Assembly (NCBI GenBank): GCA_964539025.1
Contig: CAZIFA010000001.1
Span: 1 to 64,000 of the forward strand
Length of the DNA stretch: 64,000 nt
Direction: 5' to 3'
Source: Micavibrio_A sp964539025
Lineage (GTDB): Bacteria > Pseudomonadota > Alphaproteobacteria > Micavibrionales > Micavibrionaceae
Position numbers and translations under genes: made by a program. Below are positions 9,537-17,351 of this stretch, piece after piece; position 1 is the first letter of the stretch; each line of letters begins with the position of its first letter. The notes under the pieces are model-generated. The model was not told the DNA's origin, searched no databases, and worked only from the letters and a program-made list of their open reading frames with translations.

Positions 9537-10639
9537 GTTTTTTTCTTTTTCTTGCCGTTAATACGGCTCTCCGAAAAGAAATGCTTGTGATCGCCTTCAG
9601 GCTTTAAGAATTCTTCATGTAGATCGACGCTGGCGCGTTCGCCTATATTGTCAAAATGTTCATCCAACCATATTTTCATACCCGCACGGCCCGCATCGCG
9701 CAGCGTGATTAGAAAATCCCAGTCGGTATCGAATTTACTGGTGATCGAAAATTCTTTCATCATGTCGTCGGCGCGCACGGGATGGACCAGAAGGTCTTTA
9801 TACATGTGTTTGTATTCATCGCGGATCATATCGTGTTCGATCAGTTTTTTGACGAACGCGATGGCGCGAAGTTCCTTGAGCAATGAATCGTTGAAAGTCA
9901 CTTCGTTCAGACGGTTCATGATGGCGGGCGCTGTGGTCGGGATTTCCTCACGGTAAAGCGGGTTGAGGTGAATCAAGATGATATCATTGCTTTCAGTCTG
10001 GTAGAAAAGTGGGTAGAGCGCGGGATTGCCGGTATAGCCACCGTCCCAATAATATTCGCCATCTATCTCTACGGCCTTGAATAAAAAAGGCAGGCAAGAA
10101 GAGGCGAGCGCGACATCGATACTTAAATCCTCAGTTTTGAAAATTTTAACCTTACCCGTGCGAACGTTGGTGGCGCTGGTGAATAATTTAAGTTTGTCGC
10201 ATTTGCGGATTTTTTCGAAATCGATGGTTTTTTCGATGACGTCCCTCAACGGATTAAAATCAAGCGGGTTGAATTGATAGGGCGAAAACATCCGCGTCAT
10301 CGTATCGAACATGAAATAGGCGAACGGGTTTTCGCCAGAGCCAAGACCCATGAAGCGTTCGACGGGGTTGCCATGGACTGGAGAGAAAATCACGCCTGCT
10401 TTGGAAATTTCCCACCAGAATTCTTCGAGTTTTTTGCGCGCACCATCCGTGCCACCTTCTTGCATCCCTTGCGCGAAAGCCAATGCGTTCATAGTGCCCG
10501 CGCTGCTGGCGGTGAATCCTTCCACCTCGATGCGTCCGTCTTCGAGCAGCATATCGAGAATGCCCCACGCCAGTGCGCCATGTGCGCCGCCGCCCTGTAA
10601 GGCGATGTTTACTTTTTTCTTGAGCGGAGATGGCTTCAT
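9533..10639 (-). CDS. patatin-like phospholipase family protein
   Basis: A 368-residue patatin-fold serine hydrolase. The oxyanion-hole loop is LQGGGAHGALAWG near the N-terminus, the nucleophile serine sits in TASSAGTMNA, and the catalytic aspartate in YWDGGYTGNP. The C-terminal region resembles the DUF3734 tail of alphaproteobacterial patatins encoded next to 3-hydroxybutyrate dehydrogenase, as here (bdhA lies just upstream on the same strand). This pairing suggests a role in lipid or polyhydroxybutyrate turnover, which is inference. The start at 10639 excludes eight codons that belong to a palindromic repeat. Confidence 0.88.
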   Translation of the reverse strand: MKPSPLKKKVNIALQGGGAHGALAWGILDMLLEDGRIEVEGFTASSAGTMNALAFAQGMQEGGTDGARKKLEEFWWEISKAGVIFSPVHGNPVERFMGLGSGENPFAYFMFDTMTRMFSPYQFNPLDFNPLRDVIEKTIDFEKIRKCDKLKLFTSATNVRTGKVKIFKTEDLSIDVALASSCLPFLFKAVEIDGEYYWDGGYTGNPALYPLFYQTESNDIILIHLNPLYREEIPTTAPAIMNRLNEVTFNDSLLKELRAIAFVKKLIEHDMIRDEYKHMYKDLLVHPVRADDMMKEFSITSKFDTDWDFLITLRDAGRAGMKIWLDEHFDNIGERASVDLHEEFLKPEGDHKHFFSESRINGKKKKKT

Positions 10640-10642
10640 TAT

Positions 10643-10712
10643 GTTGTCATCCTGAAGGAGCATAGCGACTGAAGGATCCCATGAGATCCTTCGCTGCGCT
10701 CAGGATGACAAC
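10643..10712. repeat. palindromic repeat, GTCATCCTGA family, copy A1
   Basis: A 70-base imperfect palindrome bounded by GTTGTCATCCTGA and TCAGGATGACAAC, with an inner GGATCCCATGAGATCC palindrome. It fills the gap between the patatin gene and bdhA. The same unit recurs at 11520, 28512, 34862 and 39111. No transposase or target-site duplication is visible, so it resembles a REP/MITE-type element. Confidence 0.85.
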
Positions 10713-10721
10713 GAAAAAATA

Positions 10722-11504
10722 TCATGCGGCGGTCCAGCCGCCATCGATCGGGATGATCGCGCCCGTGATGTTCTTGGCGGCGTCACCGCATAAGAAGACA
10801 CAGAGCGCGCCGACATCTTCGACGGTGGTGAATTGTTTGGTCGGTTGCGCGCCGAGGATAACGTTCTTGATAACGTCTTCTTCGGAAATGCCGCGTGCCT
10901 TTGCCTGATCGCCGATCTGTTTATCGACGAGCGGGGTTTTGACGTAGCCGGGACAGATGGCGTTCACGGTGATGTTGGCTTGCGCAACTTCAAGCGCGAC
11001 GGATTTCGTCATGCCCGCGATGCCGTGCTTGGCGGAGACGTAAGCGGATTTGTACGGCGATGCGACGAGCGCATGGGCGGATGCGAGATTAACCACGCGG
11101 CCCCATCCGGCTTGTTTCATATATGGCAGGGCGATACGCGTCATGTGGAAGGCGGAGGTTAAATTGATCGCGATAATCTGGTCCCATTTTTCCGGCGGAA
11201 ATTCATCGATGGGCGCGACGTGTTGCACGCCTGCGTTATTCACGATGATATCGACCGATCCGAATTTTGCCTTGGTTTCTTTTATCATGGCTTCGATCTG
11301 ATCGGGCTTGGTCATGTCCGCGCCGTTGAAGGCAATTTTGGAACCTGTGTCTTTTTCCATCTTCGCGCGTTCGGATTCGATCTTCGCCGCATCGCCCAAC
11401 CCGTTCAGCATGATATTGCACCCGGCGGATGCGAGCGCTAGCGCCATTCCCTGACCGATCCCGCTGGTGGAACCCGTGACGATGGCTGTTTTACCTTTGA
11501 GCAT
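10722..11504 (-). CDS. bdhA: D-beta-hydroxybutyrate dehydrogenase
   Basis: A 260-residue classical short-chain dehydrogenase that interconverts 3-hydroxybutyrate and acetoacetate with NAD. Visible are the TGSTSGIG cofactor loop, NNAG, the catalytic serine in VNLASAHAL, the YVSAK active site, and NAICPGYVKTPLVDKQI, a stretch characteristic of bacterial HBDH, whose lid residues follow. The end GAIIPIDGGWTAA is also typical. The start at 11504 is used because it directly precedes the first beta strand and has AAAGGAT upstream. It sits between two A-type repeats and upstream of the patatin gene, with which it may form a PHB-utilisation unit. Confidence 0.92.
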   Translation of the reverse strand: MLKGKTAIVTGSTSGIGQGMALALASAGCNIMLNGLGDAAKIESERAKMEKDTGSKIAFNGADMTKPDQIEAMIKETKAKFGSVDIIVNNAGVQHVAPIDEFPPEKWDQIIAINLTSAFHMTRIALPYMKQAGWGRVVNLASAHALVASPYKSAYVSAKHGIAGMTKSVALEVAQANITVNAICPGYVKTPLVDKQIGDQAKARGISEEDVIKNVILGAQPTKQFTTVEDVGALCVFLCGDAAKNITGAIIPIDGGWTAA

Positions 11505-11519
11505 AAGAATATCCTTTAC

Positions 11520-11586
11520 TGTCATCCTGAAGGAGCGTTAGCGACTGAAGGATCTCATGAGATCCTTCGCTTCGCTCAGGATGACA
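11520..11586. repeat. palindromic repeat, GTCATCCTGA family, copy A2
   Basis: Nearly identical to the copy at 10643 and in the same orientation, so bdhA is bracketed by two direct copies. Outer arms TGTCATCCTGA and TCAGGATGACA; inner GATCTCATGAGATC. Confidence 0.85.
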
Positions 11587-11597
11587 ATAATAGGGGG

Positions 11598-11765
11598 TTA
11601 AGCGCTCAAATCAAGCTGTGTTCCGCGTGAGGATGTAAAAGGCGAATATGCGTCGAACGAGGCGCTGCTTTGGCCGCCTGTCAGTATGAACGGGTCGGTA
11701 ACCTTATAATCCGGGGTGATCTGCACGGAAGTTTCGCCGGATTCATCCTGAAGATTCCACTTCAT
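11598..11765 (-). CDS. small hypothetical protein or gene fragment
   Basis: A 55-residue reading frame beginning MKWNLQDESGE and ending RGTQLDLSA. The composition looks protein-like (no low-complexity shadow pattern), but no family is recognised and the Shine-Dalgarno is poor. The frame stays open upstream of 11765, where it becomes antisense to the truncated hydroxylase. It could be a complete tiny gene or the 3' end of a larger gene cut by the same event that truncated its neighbour. Confidence 0.4.
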   Translation of the reverse strand: MKWNLQDESGETSVQITPDYKVTDPFILTGGQSSASFDAYSPFTSSRGTQLDLSA

Positions 11766-11775
11766 CAACTCGCTG

Positions 11776-12201
11776 GTGAGTATTTTGCTCGGCACGGGCG
11801 TTCTGATCGCTCTGGGTGCGCCTTTAGAGGTCGTGCTGTGGTTATCCGCCATCACTGCCTATATCGGCGTCCTGACCCATTGCAATGTCGAAATGAATTT
11901 CGTGAAGCCGCTTTCGTATATTTTCAATACGCCCGAACTGCACCGCTGGCACCATTCGAAGAAACTGCGCGAGGGGAACAAGAATTATTCCGAGAACATC
12001 ATGATTTGGGACCATGTGTTCCGCTCGTTCTTTATTGATACGGGCCGCCGTCCGCCCGTGAATATCGGCATCACCCAGAAAATGCCCGAGAAATTCACCG
12101 AACAGCTTGTCTGGCCGTTTAAGGATCTAAGCCTGCGATTTAAGCCGTATGACAGGAAGCCAGAGGCCGCTATACCTGCTGAAAGTCAAAAACAGGCTTA
12201 A
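11776..12201 (+). pseudogene. fatty acid hydroxylase / sterol desaturase, 5'-truncated
   Basis: The frame encodes only the C-terminal part of a sterol desaturase-superfamily di-iron membrane enzyme. It keeps HCNVEMN and the last histidine box ELHRWHHSK, followed by the usual NYSENIMIWDHVFRSFF. The first two histidine boxes, needed for iron binding, and the first membrane helices are missing; family members are usually 250-350 residues against 141 here. A GTG at 11776 is the earliest start. Loss of the metal ligands makes activity very unlikely. The break lies at about 11766-11776, next to the start of the minus-strand frame. Confidence 0.75.
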
Positions 12202-12232
12202 AAATTCCTTAAACTTGCAACTTTCCTATAAA
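12198..12232 (+). promoter_or_regulatory. candidate CtrA-type promoter
   Basis: A perfect TTAA-N7-TTAA box lies at 12198-12212, followed by TATAAA at 12227-12232. It overlaps the stop codon of the hydroxylase remnant and precedes the small gene pair at 12317-12828. The distance from the second TTAA to the -10 is 18 bases, longer than the 14-15 at the pilus promoters in this window, so this site is less certain. Confidence 0.4.
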
Positions 12233-12316
12233 TTTTCATAAAATGTTAATAGGGGAATAGTAGTGTTGGGGTGCCTATAACGGCAACGGCTCTGCTTGTG
12301 TGAAGGGGATTTCGCG

Positions 12317-12616
12317 ATGGTTAATATCCATCACTGTGATTTTTTGGTAGGTGATGCGGGTATGGTCATGGTTTTACCAGACGTGCTGCCTCCTGCTGCC
12401 AATCACACGATCGTTGTAACACCCAATAAGATTAGCATTGAAGCCGGACCCACACGGGACGTTGTCGCTTCCTGGACGTATCAAGATAAGAACGGTGCTC
12501 TATTCGATGAGTTTAGCAAATCGGTGCAGGTAGGTATTGTGGAGGCTCCGCCCGGGGCTCCGTTTTCTGCGGAGCTTACAAAAACAGCCTATGTTCGGGC
12601 CATGAGGTTGCCATGA
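12317..12616 (+). CDS. small hypothetical protein
   Basis: A 99-residue protein with no recognised domain, starting MVNIHHCDFLVGDAGM; an in-frame GTG at 12296 is an alternative. It has no signal peptide or membrane segment. A central stretch TIVVTPNKISIEAG looks like beta strands. Its stop overlaps the start of the next gene (ATGA at 12613), implying translational coupling. A CtrA-like box lies upstream. Confidence 0.6.
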   Translation: MVNIHHCDFLVGDAGMVMVLPDVLPPAANHTIVVTPNKISIEAGPTRDVVASWTYQDKNGALFDEFSKSVQVGIVEAPPGAPFSAELTKTAYVRAMRLP

Positions 12617-12828
12617 GTCAGATGATTGTAGGAATGCCACTAGCGGCACTTGGAGATTTTCAACTGATCAGTTCAGCGCCCGGTGTGCCCTTCAGTGCTG
12701 CCGCTTTGGAGGCATCTGGCGTCTCTTTCAAGCAGACGCCTACTATTGGCCAGTCACCTGCACCCAGCGGTGTTGAGGACTTGGTCATGGGCAACAACAA
12801 TAAGGCCACGCCCCCCAAATTCGGCTAA
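12613..12828 (+). CDS. small hypothetical protein
   Basis: A 71-residue protein, translationally coupled to the preceding gene. It is rich in Ala, Pro, Gly and Ser, with a disordered-looking C-terminus (MGNNNKATPPKFG). No family is recognised. A rho-independent terminator follows at 12867, so the pair appears to be a self-contained two-gene unit. Confidence 0.55.
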   Translation: MSQMIVGMPLAALGDFQLISSAPGVPFSAAALEASGVSFKQTPTIGQSPAPSGVEDLVMGNNNKATPPKFG

Positions 12829-12866
12829 TTTAATTACAAAAATACATCTATAGGTTGACCGATTCT

Positions 12867-12901
12867 AAAAAACCGTCATACAATGGGATGTCGGTTTTTT
12901 A
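12867..12901 (+). terminator. rho-independent terminator
   Basis: Stem AAAAAACCGTCAT / ATGTCGGTTTTTT with one mismatch and an 8-base loop, ending in a T run. It closes the small gene pair before gmd. Confidence 0.8.
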
Positions 12902-12947
12902 CTTCCTCTAATTCTTCCAAATCCATTTTCTTTGCCGGGTTCTTTTG

Positions 12948-13982
12948 ATGTTTCGCAAGACAGCCCTAATCACCGGTGTTACCGGGCAGGACGGTGCCGT
13001 TCTAGCCGGGATTTTGCTGGATAAAGGCTATCGCGTCTGCGGCCTGCGTCCGTATTTGCCGGTGGACGATACGCAGCGCCTTGCCTCCCTGCCACGGGAT
13101 ATTGATCTGCATTATGCCGATATTACCGATAGCGCGAGCATTTTGCGCATTCTCGAACGCACCAAGCCCGATGAAATTTACAACCTTGCCGCCATGAGCC
13201 ATGTGCAGGTGAGTTTTTCGATGCCCGAGCATACGGGCAATGTCAACGCGCTGGGACCTTTGCGGATGCTGGAGGCGATGCGCACGCTCGGCATGGAACA
13301 TGATACGAGATTATATCAGGCATCATCTTCGGAAATGTTCGGCAACGCGCCCGCGCCGCAAAATGAAGATACGCCGTTCGCGCCGTGCAGCCCGTATGGT
13401 GTTTCCAAGCTCTATGCTTACTGGATGGTGCGTACATATCGTGATGCGTATGGATTCCACGCCAGCAACGGCATTTTGTTCAACCATGAAAGCGCGATGC
13501 GCGGGGACCATTTTGTCACGCGCAAAATATCGCGCGCCGTCGGCGATTTCGCGATGGGGCGCAAGGAGCCGTTGATACTCGGCAATCTGGAAGCGCGGCG
13601 CGATTGGGGCCATGCGCATGATTATATGCGCGGCGCGTGGATGATGTTGCAACAGGATAAACCCGGCGATTATGTTCTGGCCACAGGTGAGACGCACAGT
13701 GTGCGTGAATTCGTCGAACGCGCCTTTGCCGTTTCCGGTCGTCAGATCGTCTGGCAGGGCGAGGGTGTGGATGAGACGGGGCATGACCGTTTCAGTGGAC
13801 AAAAACTCGTCTGCATCGATCCGTCCCTGTTCCGCCCGCAGGAAATTCATTGCCTGATCGGCGATACGGCCAAAGCGCGCGCTGTGCTCGGCTGGAAACC
13901 CGAAATATCGTTCGATGACCTCGTGGCTGAAATGGTAGAGGCGGATTCGCCCGCCGCAATCCGGAAACGCATCTATGGCTGA
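12948..13982 (+). CDS. gmd: GDP-mannose 4,6-dehydratase
   Basis: A 344-residue extended SDR enzyme that converts GDP-mannose to GDP-4-keto-6-deoxymannose, the first step to GDP-L-fucose and other deoxyhexoses for LPS or capsule. Diagnostic motifs are ITGVTGQDGAVLA (NADP loop), NLAAMSHVQVSF, QASSSEMFG, the YGVSKLYAYW active site, and HESAMRGDHFVTRK with LGNLEARRDWGHA, all standard for Gmd. It overlaps the downstream fcl start by 8 bases, so the two form an operon. The ATG at 12948 is preferred over the TTG at 12945. Confidence 0.93.
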   Translation: MFRKTALITGVTGQDGAVLAGILLDKGYRVCGLRPYLPVDDTQRLASLPRDIDLHYADITDSASILRILERTKPDEIYNLAAMSHVQVSFSMPEHTGNVNALGPLRMLEAMRTLGMEHDTRLYQASSSEMFGNAPAPQNEDTPFAPCSPYGVSKLYAYWMVRTYRDAYGFHASNGILFNHESAMRGDHFVTRKISRAVGDFAMGRKEPLILGNLEARRDWGHAHDYMRGAWMMLQQDKPGDYVLATGETHSVREFVERAFAVSGRQIVWQGEGVDETGHDRFSGQKLVCIDPSLFRPQEIHCLIGDTAKARAVLGWKPEISFDDLVAEMVEADSPAAIRKRIYG

Positions 13983-14934
13983 TATTGCCTATCCGCTGGC
14001 CGGACAGAAAATCTGGGTGGCGGGGGAAACGGGTCTTGTCGGGTGCGCGCTTATCCGCTCGCTGTCTTCCAAAAACGTTACGATTTTATCCGCGCCGCAC
14101 GCGATGCTCGATCTGACGGATCAGCACGCGACATTTGAATGGATTGCGCGGGAGCGTCCGGATGTGATTTTCGTAGCGGCGGCGCGTGTGGGTGGCATCG
14201 GTGCCAACATATCCTATCCAGCAGAATTTATCCGCGACAATCTTGCCATCGCGCTCAACGTTATCGAAGGCGCGCACAGGGCAGATGTGAACAGGCTGGT
14301 GTATCTGGGATCATCTTGTGCTTATCCAAAATTCGCGGCGCAGCCGATTGGTGAAGACGCGCTGCTTACAGGCGCATTGGAAGAAACGAACGAAGCTTAC
14401 GCCATCGCCAAAATCGCCGGAATGAAAATGTGCGAATTTTATCGGCGGCAATATGGACGACACTATATCGCCGCTATGCCGACGAATTTATACGGGCCTT
14501 ATGATAGGTTTGATGTGCAGGCTTCGCATGTTATTCCCGCCATGATGATGAAATTCCATGAGGCTGTGGTGACCCGCGCACTGCGTGTGAGTTTGTGGGG
14601 GAGCGGAAATCCTTTGCGCGAATTTTTGCATACCGATGATCTGGCCGCCGCGCTTTTATGCATCGCGGAACGGTATGATTCAGATATGCCTATCAATATC
14701 GGCAGCGGCGAAGAGATCAGCATCGCTGCGCTGGCGCAAGTAATGAAAGAGGTTACGGGTTATCACGGCGAAATAGAATTTGATTCCACTAAGCCCGATG
14801 GCACGCCGCGTAAATTGCTGGATTCTTCGCGTCTTCATGCGCTGGGGTGGATGCCGGAAATAAAGTTAAAAGACGGTCTTGCCGCGACCTATGAATGGTT
14901 TTGTGAGCGGCGGGATATCAAAAAATCAGCTTAA
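13975..14934 (+). CDS. fcl: GDP-L-fucose synthase
   Basis: A 319-residue epimerase/reductase that turns the Gmd product into GDP-L-fucose. It shows the NADP loop GETGLVG, AARVGGIGANISYPAEFIRDNL, GSSCAYPK, the YAIAK catalytic pair, NLYGPYDRFD and the substrate region HVIPAMMMKFHEA, all matching the WcaG/Fcl family. Translation is probably coupled to gmd through the overlap. No glycosyltransferase follows, so the fucose acceptor must be handled elsewhere. Confidence 0.93.
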   Translation: MADIAYPLAGQKIWVAGETGLVGCALIRSLSSKNVTILSAPHAMLDLTDQHATFEWIARERPDVIFVAAARVGGIGANISYPAEFIRDNLAIALNVIEGAHRADVNRLVYLGSSCAYPKFAAQPIGEDALLTGALEETNEAYAIAKIAGMKMCEFYRRQYGRHYIAAMPTNLYGPYDRFDVQASHVIPAMMMKFHEAVVTRALRVSLWGSGNPLREFLHTDDLAAALLCIAERYDSDMPINIGSGEEISIAALAQVMKEVTGYHGEIEFDSTKPDGTPRKLLDSSRLHALGWMPEIKLKDGLAATYEWFCERRDIKKSA

Positions 14935-14954
14935 TATTTTAATTTACTCAAAAC

Positions 14955-15062
14955 GTCATCCCCGAGGCCCGCGTAGCGGGCATTAACATCGGGGATCCAG
15001 AAAGAGCGCGGCAAGGCCGCGCACGTTTTTGTTGACTGGACCCCCGGCTACGCGGGGGTGAC
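14955..15062. repeat. palindromic repeat, GTCATCCCCGA variant
   Basis: A 108-base element running from GTCATCCCCGAGGCCCGCG to CGCGGGGGTGAC. It has an internal GCGCGGCAAGGCCGCGC hairpin. It is a longer relative of the GTCATCCCGA family and could also act as the terminator for gmd-fcl. Confidence 0.75.
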
Positions 15063-15074
15063 ATAGGAGAGGTG

Positions 15075-15455
15075 TTAAGAAACTGCACCTGTCTTGCGCA
15101 TCGTGATAAAGGTTAAATCGCCGCCGTAGGAAATTTGTCCCGACATCTGAATGCGATCTTCCTTGCGCGCAAGTTTTAAGATGGTTTTATAGGTCACGAC
15201 ATCGCGCGTCGGCGATCCGTCCGGGCGTGTCAGCAGGAAATCGAGATCGGCCTCTTTCGGGTCGGCTTGAGAAATCATTTCAACTTCGGTTTCGCTGATA
15301 ATGCGAAATTCGCTGGTCCACAGGCAATTGGCGCGATCATAGCGGTGCGTCTTGCCGTCACGAATTTCGGTTTCGCCATCGCTCTTCTTTTCCAGCGGGC
15401 CTTTATAATCCGTGGTGGATGTAACCTGATATTTTCCGTCGAGAGGGTGGGGCAT
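15075..15455 (-). CDS. hypothetical protein
   Basis: A 126-residue predicted cytoplasmic protein of unknown function. It begins MPHPLDGKYQVTSTTDY and contains alternating charged and hydrophobic stretches suggesting a beta-rich, lipocalin-like small barrel (DGKYQV..., KTILKLARKEDRIQMSG). There is no signal peptide. It is the last of three minus-strand genes here, 31 bases after the methyltransferase gene. Confidence 0.65.
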   Translation of the reverse strand: MPHPLDGKYQVTSTTDYKGPLEKKSDGETEIRDGKTHRYDRANCLWTSEFRIISETEVEMISQADPKEADLDFLLTRPDGSPTRDVVTYKTILKLARKEDRIQMSGQISYGGDLTFITMRKTGAVS

Positions 15456-15486
15456 AAGCCCATTGTATCAGAAAAATTTAAAAAGT

Positions 15487-16278
15487 TTAGAGATCATTTG
15501 AAGGTGCTGGGATTTTTGTAGCACGGATAATTGTAAACGATGTCTTTTCGCCAGGGTGAAGGATGGATTCATCTTCCTGCGATTGAATGGCGTCCTGAAC
15601 CGTAAGTCCATGTCTTTGGAATTTGTCGACCAGATCTTTCGTCGTCCAAAGTGTGATAATATGATCGGGTCGATCGTTATAAAAAACCGTACCGTCATCT
15701 TTTCTTGTCATACGGTCTGGTTTAAAATCATGCTCGTTTCTAACGGATATGATGGCCGTTCCGTTGTCTTTTAAAAGATCTCTTGCATTCTCGAGGAAGG
15801 CTTTGATTTTGCCGTTGGTTCCAAGCAAGTGCATAACACGATGGCTTACAACGAAATCAAAGTCACCTTGTGCAAAGGGTAATGATGATGACGTAAAATC
15901 TCCTGTCATCAAAAAAGGTTTACGTTTTTCATGACTAAACTTATGGTCCGCCAGGATATGCCCAACGGGTGAACTGTCTATTCCATAAGCGTACACTTGG
16001 GCTCCGCCAGGCATTTTGGCCTTAAGCAGCGCGTGAATGTCTCTGCCATAGCCAAAGCCTACCTCAGCGACTTTTATTCTGCGGCAGTCTCTAGGCAAAT
16101 GTTTTAATCTTTCAGCAACAGCCTGCACTTGTTTAATTAGCATTTCACCAGTAGGGCTTGGTTCTTTACCCCACAGTTCACCATGCTCGCGGAACTCTCT
16201 GCTCCAACGGTCTTTTGATACGGCCTCAAGAAAGGTCGGGTCTATGTTTGGCACTTTTGTTAGCACGTTAGTATCCAT
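15487..16278 (-). CDS. class I SAM-dependent methyltransferase
   Basis: A 263-residue methyltransferase with motif I VAEVGFGYGRD (about 71-81), motif II YGIDSSPVG, a post-II acidic residue in MTGDFTSSSLPFAQGDFD, and motif IV VVSHRVMHLLG. The substrate is unknown. It lies 9 bases downstream of the XRE regulator gene, so the two are probably co-transcribed. Codon use and base composition are more AT-rich than flanking housekeeping genes, consistent with acquisition. Confidence 0.8.
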   Translation of the reverse strand: MDTNVLTKVPNIDPTFLEAVSKDRWSREFREHGELWGKEPSPTGEMLIKQVQAVAERLKHLPRDCRRIKVAEVGFGYGRDIHALLKAKMPGGAQVYAYGIDSSPVGHILADHKFSHEKRKPFLMTGDFTSSSLPFAQGDFDFVVSHRVMHLLGTNGKIKAFLENARDLLKDNGTAIISVRNEHDFKPDRMTRKDDGTVFYNDRPDHIITLWTTKDLVDKFQRHGLTVQDAIQSQEDESILHPGEKTSFTIIRATKIPAPSNDL

Positions 16279-16287
16279 GGTCAGTAA

Positions 16288-16968
16288 TTAGACTCTATCT
16301 TTCGTTTCTGGCGTGGTCGCAAAATGATCCCACGCGATTAAAAATAATGTTCTATAGCCTTCCGCGAAAGCGGGTTGTCTAATGATGATAATTTCAACGT
16401 CATCATCTTTGAAGTTAATAAAGGCCAGTCTATCGTGATAGGAATAGAACGATTTATCGTTAAACTTTTCCTTCGGAAACCATTTGTACTGAGAATAGGC
16501 CTTCGCAGGAAAATTCCAGTCCCCTTCTTTCACAATAATGCGAACATCCATGATGTTCTTGTTTTCTGTCATCCGGCGGGTATGGTTCGCCCAACGTTCC
16601 GGTCCCATCCACTTGGTCCAGTTTTCATGAACCACGTTGGATAAAAATACTTGTGTCGGCTTTGCCTCGGTGCCGTTTAGTATAGCCGTTTGATAAACAT
16701 CGTCCAAAAACGCGCTAAAACCATCCGCTCCTTTGAGCGTTTGAGTATAATTACTTTGAACCCTTACGCCTTCCAGTCCGATAAACTCTATTCCGCCGTT
16801 TTCCAACGTTTTGCGGATCGTTGCAAGTGTGCTTTCACGCGGCGTCGTTTGGCCGTTTTCGATGCTGCCGATCGAAGTGGCGGAAATACCGGTCCGCTGG
16901 GCCAAATCCTGTTGGCTCCAGTTCAGAATACCGCGTGCGCCTCTGATCTGTGCTGTCGTAATCGACAT
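16288..16968 (-). CDS. XRE-family regulator with C-terminal sensor-like domain
   Basis: A 226-residue regulator. Residues 5-60 form a Cro/C1-type helix-turn-helix (ARGILNWSQQDLAQRTGIS, then SIGSIENGQTTPRESTLATI). The remainder resembles the effector domain of TrmB-like regulators: an enzyme-like fold with YKWFPKEKF, YSYHDRLAFINF and PAFAEGYRTLF. It probably senses a small ligand and controls itself and the adjacent methyltransferase. Three TTARCTTGG-like sites lie in the upstream 180 bases and could be its operators. The second-domain assignment is from pattern memory. Confidence 0.75.
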   Translation of the reverse strand: MSITTAQIRGARGILNWSQQDLAQRTGISATSIGSIENGQTTPRESTLATIRKTLENGGIEFIGLEGVRVQSNYTQTLKGADGFSAFLDDVYQTAILNGTEAKPTQVFLSNVVHENWTKWMGPERWANHTRRMTENKNIMDVRIIVKEGDWNFPAKAYSQYKWFPKEKFNDKSFYSYHDRLAFINFKDDDVEIIIIRQPAFAEGYRTLFLIAWDHFATTPETKDRV

Positions 16969-17249
16969 TTTCTATAACACTTTCAACGATATAGTGCTTT
17001 TCTCAAGCTTAACTTGGTTTTTAATTACCCCAATCTGTAAAATCATGCAAGTGAAAAGCGTTAAAAATCCGCAAAAAAAACATTGACAAGAGCCCCATAA
17101 TTTACGAATGTCCCAACCTTAGCTTGGATTTTTGCCAAGTTAATCTGTTCTGGGGCCAAGTCGGTTCCCCACTCACACGGTTTCCGGGGCAGAAAAAGGT
17201 GTATGCTTAACGGCAGTAAAGAGGGAGGGATTTAACCTCCCACACACGG
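16969..17249. promoter_or_regulatory. AT-rich regulatory gap with repeated TTAACTTGG sites
   Basis: No gene is seen. TTAACTTGG occurs at 17010-17018, TTAGCTTGG at 17119-17127 and the inverse CCAAGTTAA at 17135-17143. The last two form a 9-bp hairpin around ATTTTTG. A TTGACA hexamer at 17083-17088 could start a rightward transcript, though its -10 is poor. A second hairpin GGGAGG/CCTCCC lies at 17223-17241. The sites may bind the divergent XRE regulator. Confidence 0.4.
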
Positions 17250-17290
17250 CGGAGCGCTTTGGGAAACCAAAGCCTCCGTTTTGTTTTTTG
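17110..17290 (+). ncRNA. candidate small RNA
   Basis: A run of about 180 bases with no ORF contains successive hairpins (17119-17143; GGGG...CCCC near 17151-17174; 17223-17241) and ends in a canonical terminator. It looks like a structured transcript on the plus strand. It lacks the SRP RNA tetraloop motif and tmRNA features, and I cannot match it to 6S RNA with confidence. The 5' end is a guess. Confidence 0.35.
17250..17290 (+). terminator. rho-independent terminator
   Basis: Stem CGGAGCGCTTTGG / CCAAAGCCTCCG with GAAA loop and one bulge (17250-17278), followed by TTTTGTTTTTT. No plus-strand protein gene precedes it, which is the main support for a small RNA ending here. Confidence 0.8.
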
Positions 17291-17351
17291 CGCAGTTTTA
17301 AAGATTGCTAAACTGGTTAATTTACATGGCCCAAAGCAACTAATCTTGCAA

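Noticed and set aside
17110..17290. 6S RNA, SRP RNA or tmRNA identity for the possible small RNA
   Set aside because: The SRP tetraloop signature and tmRNA features are absent, and I cannot align it to 6S RNA with confidence, so it is listed only as a candidate.
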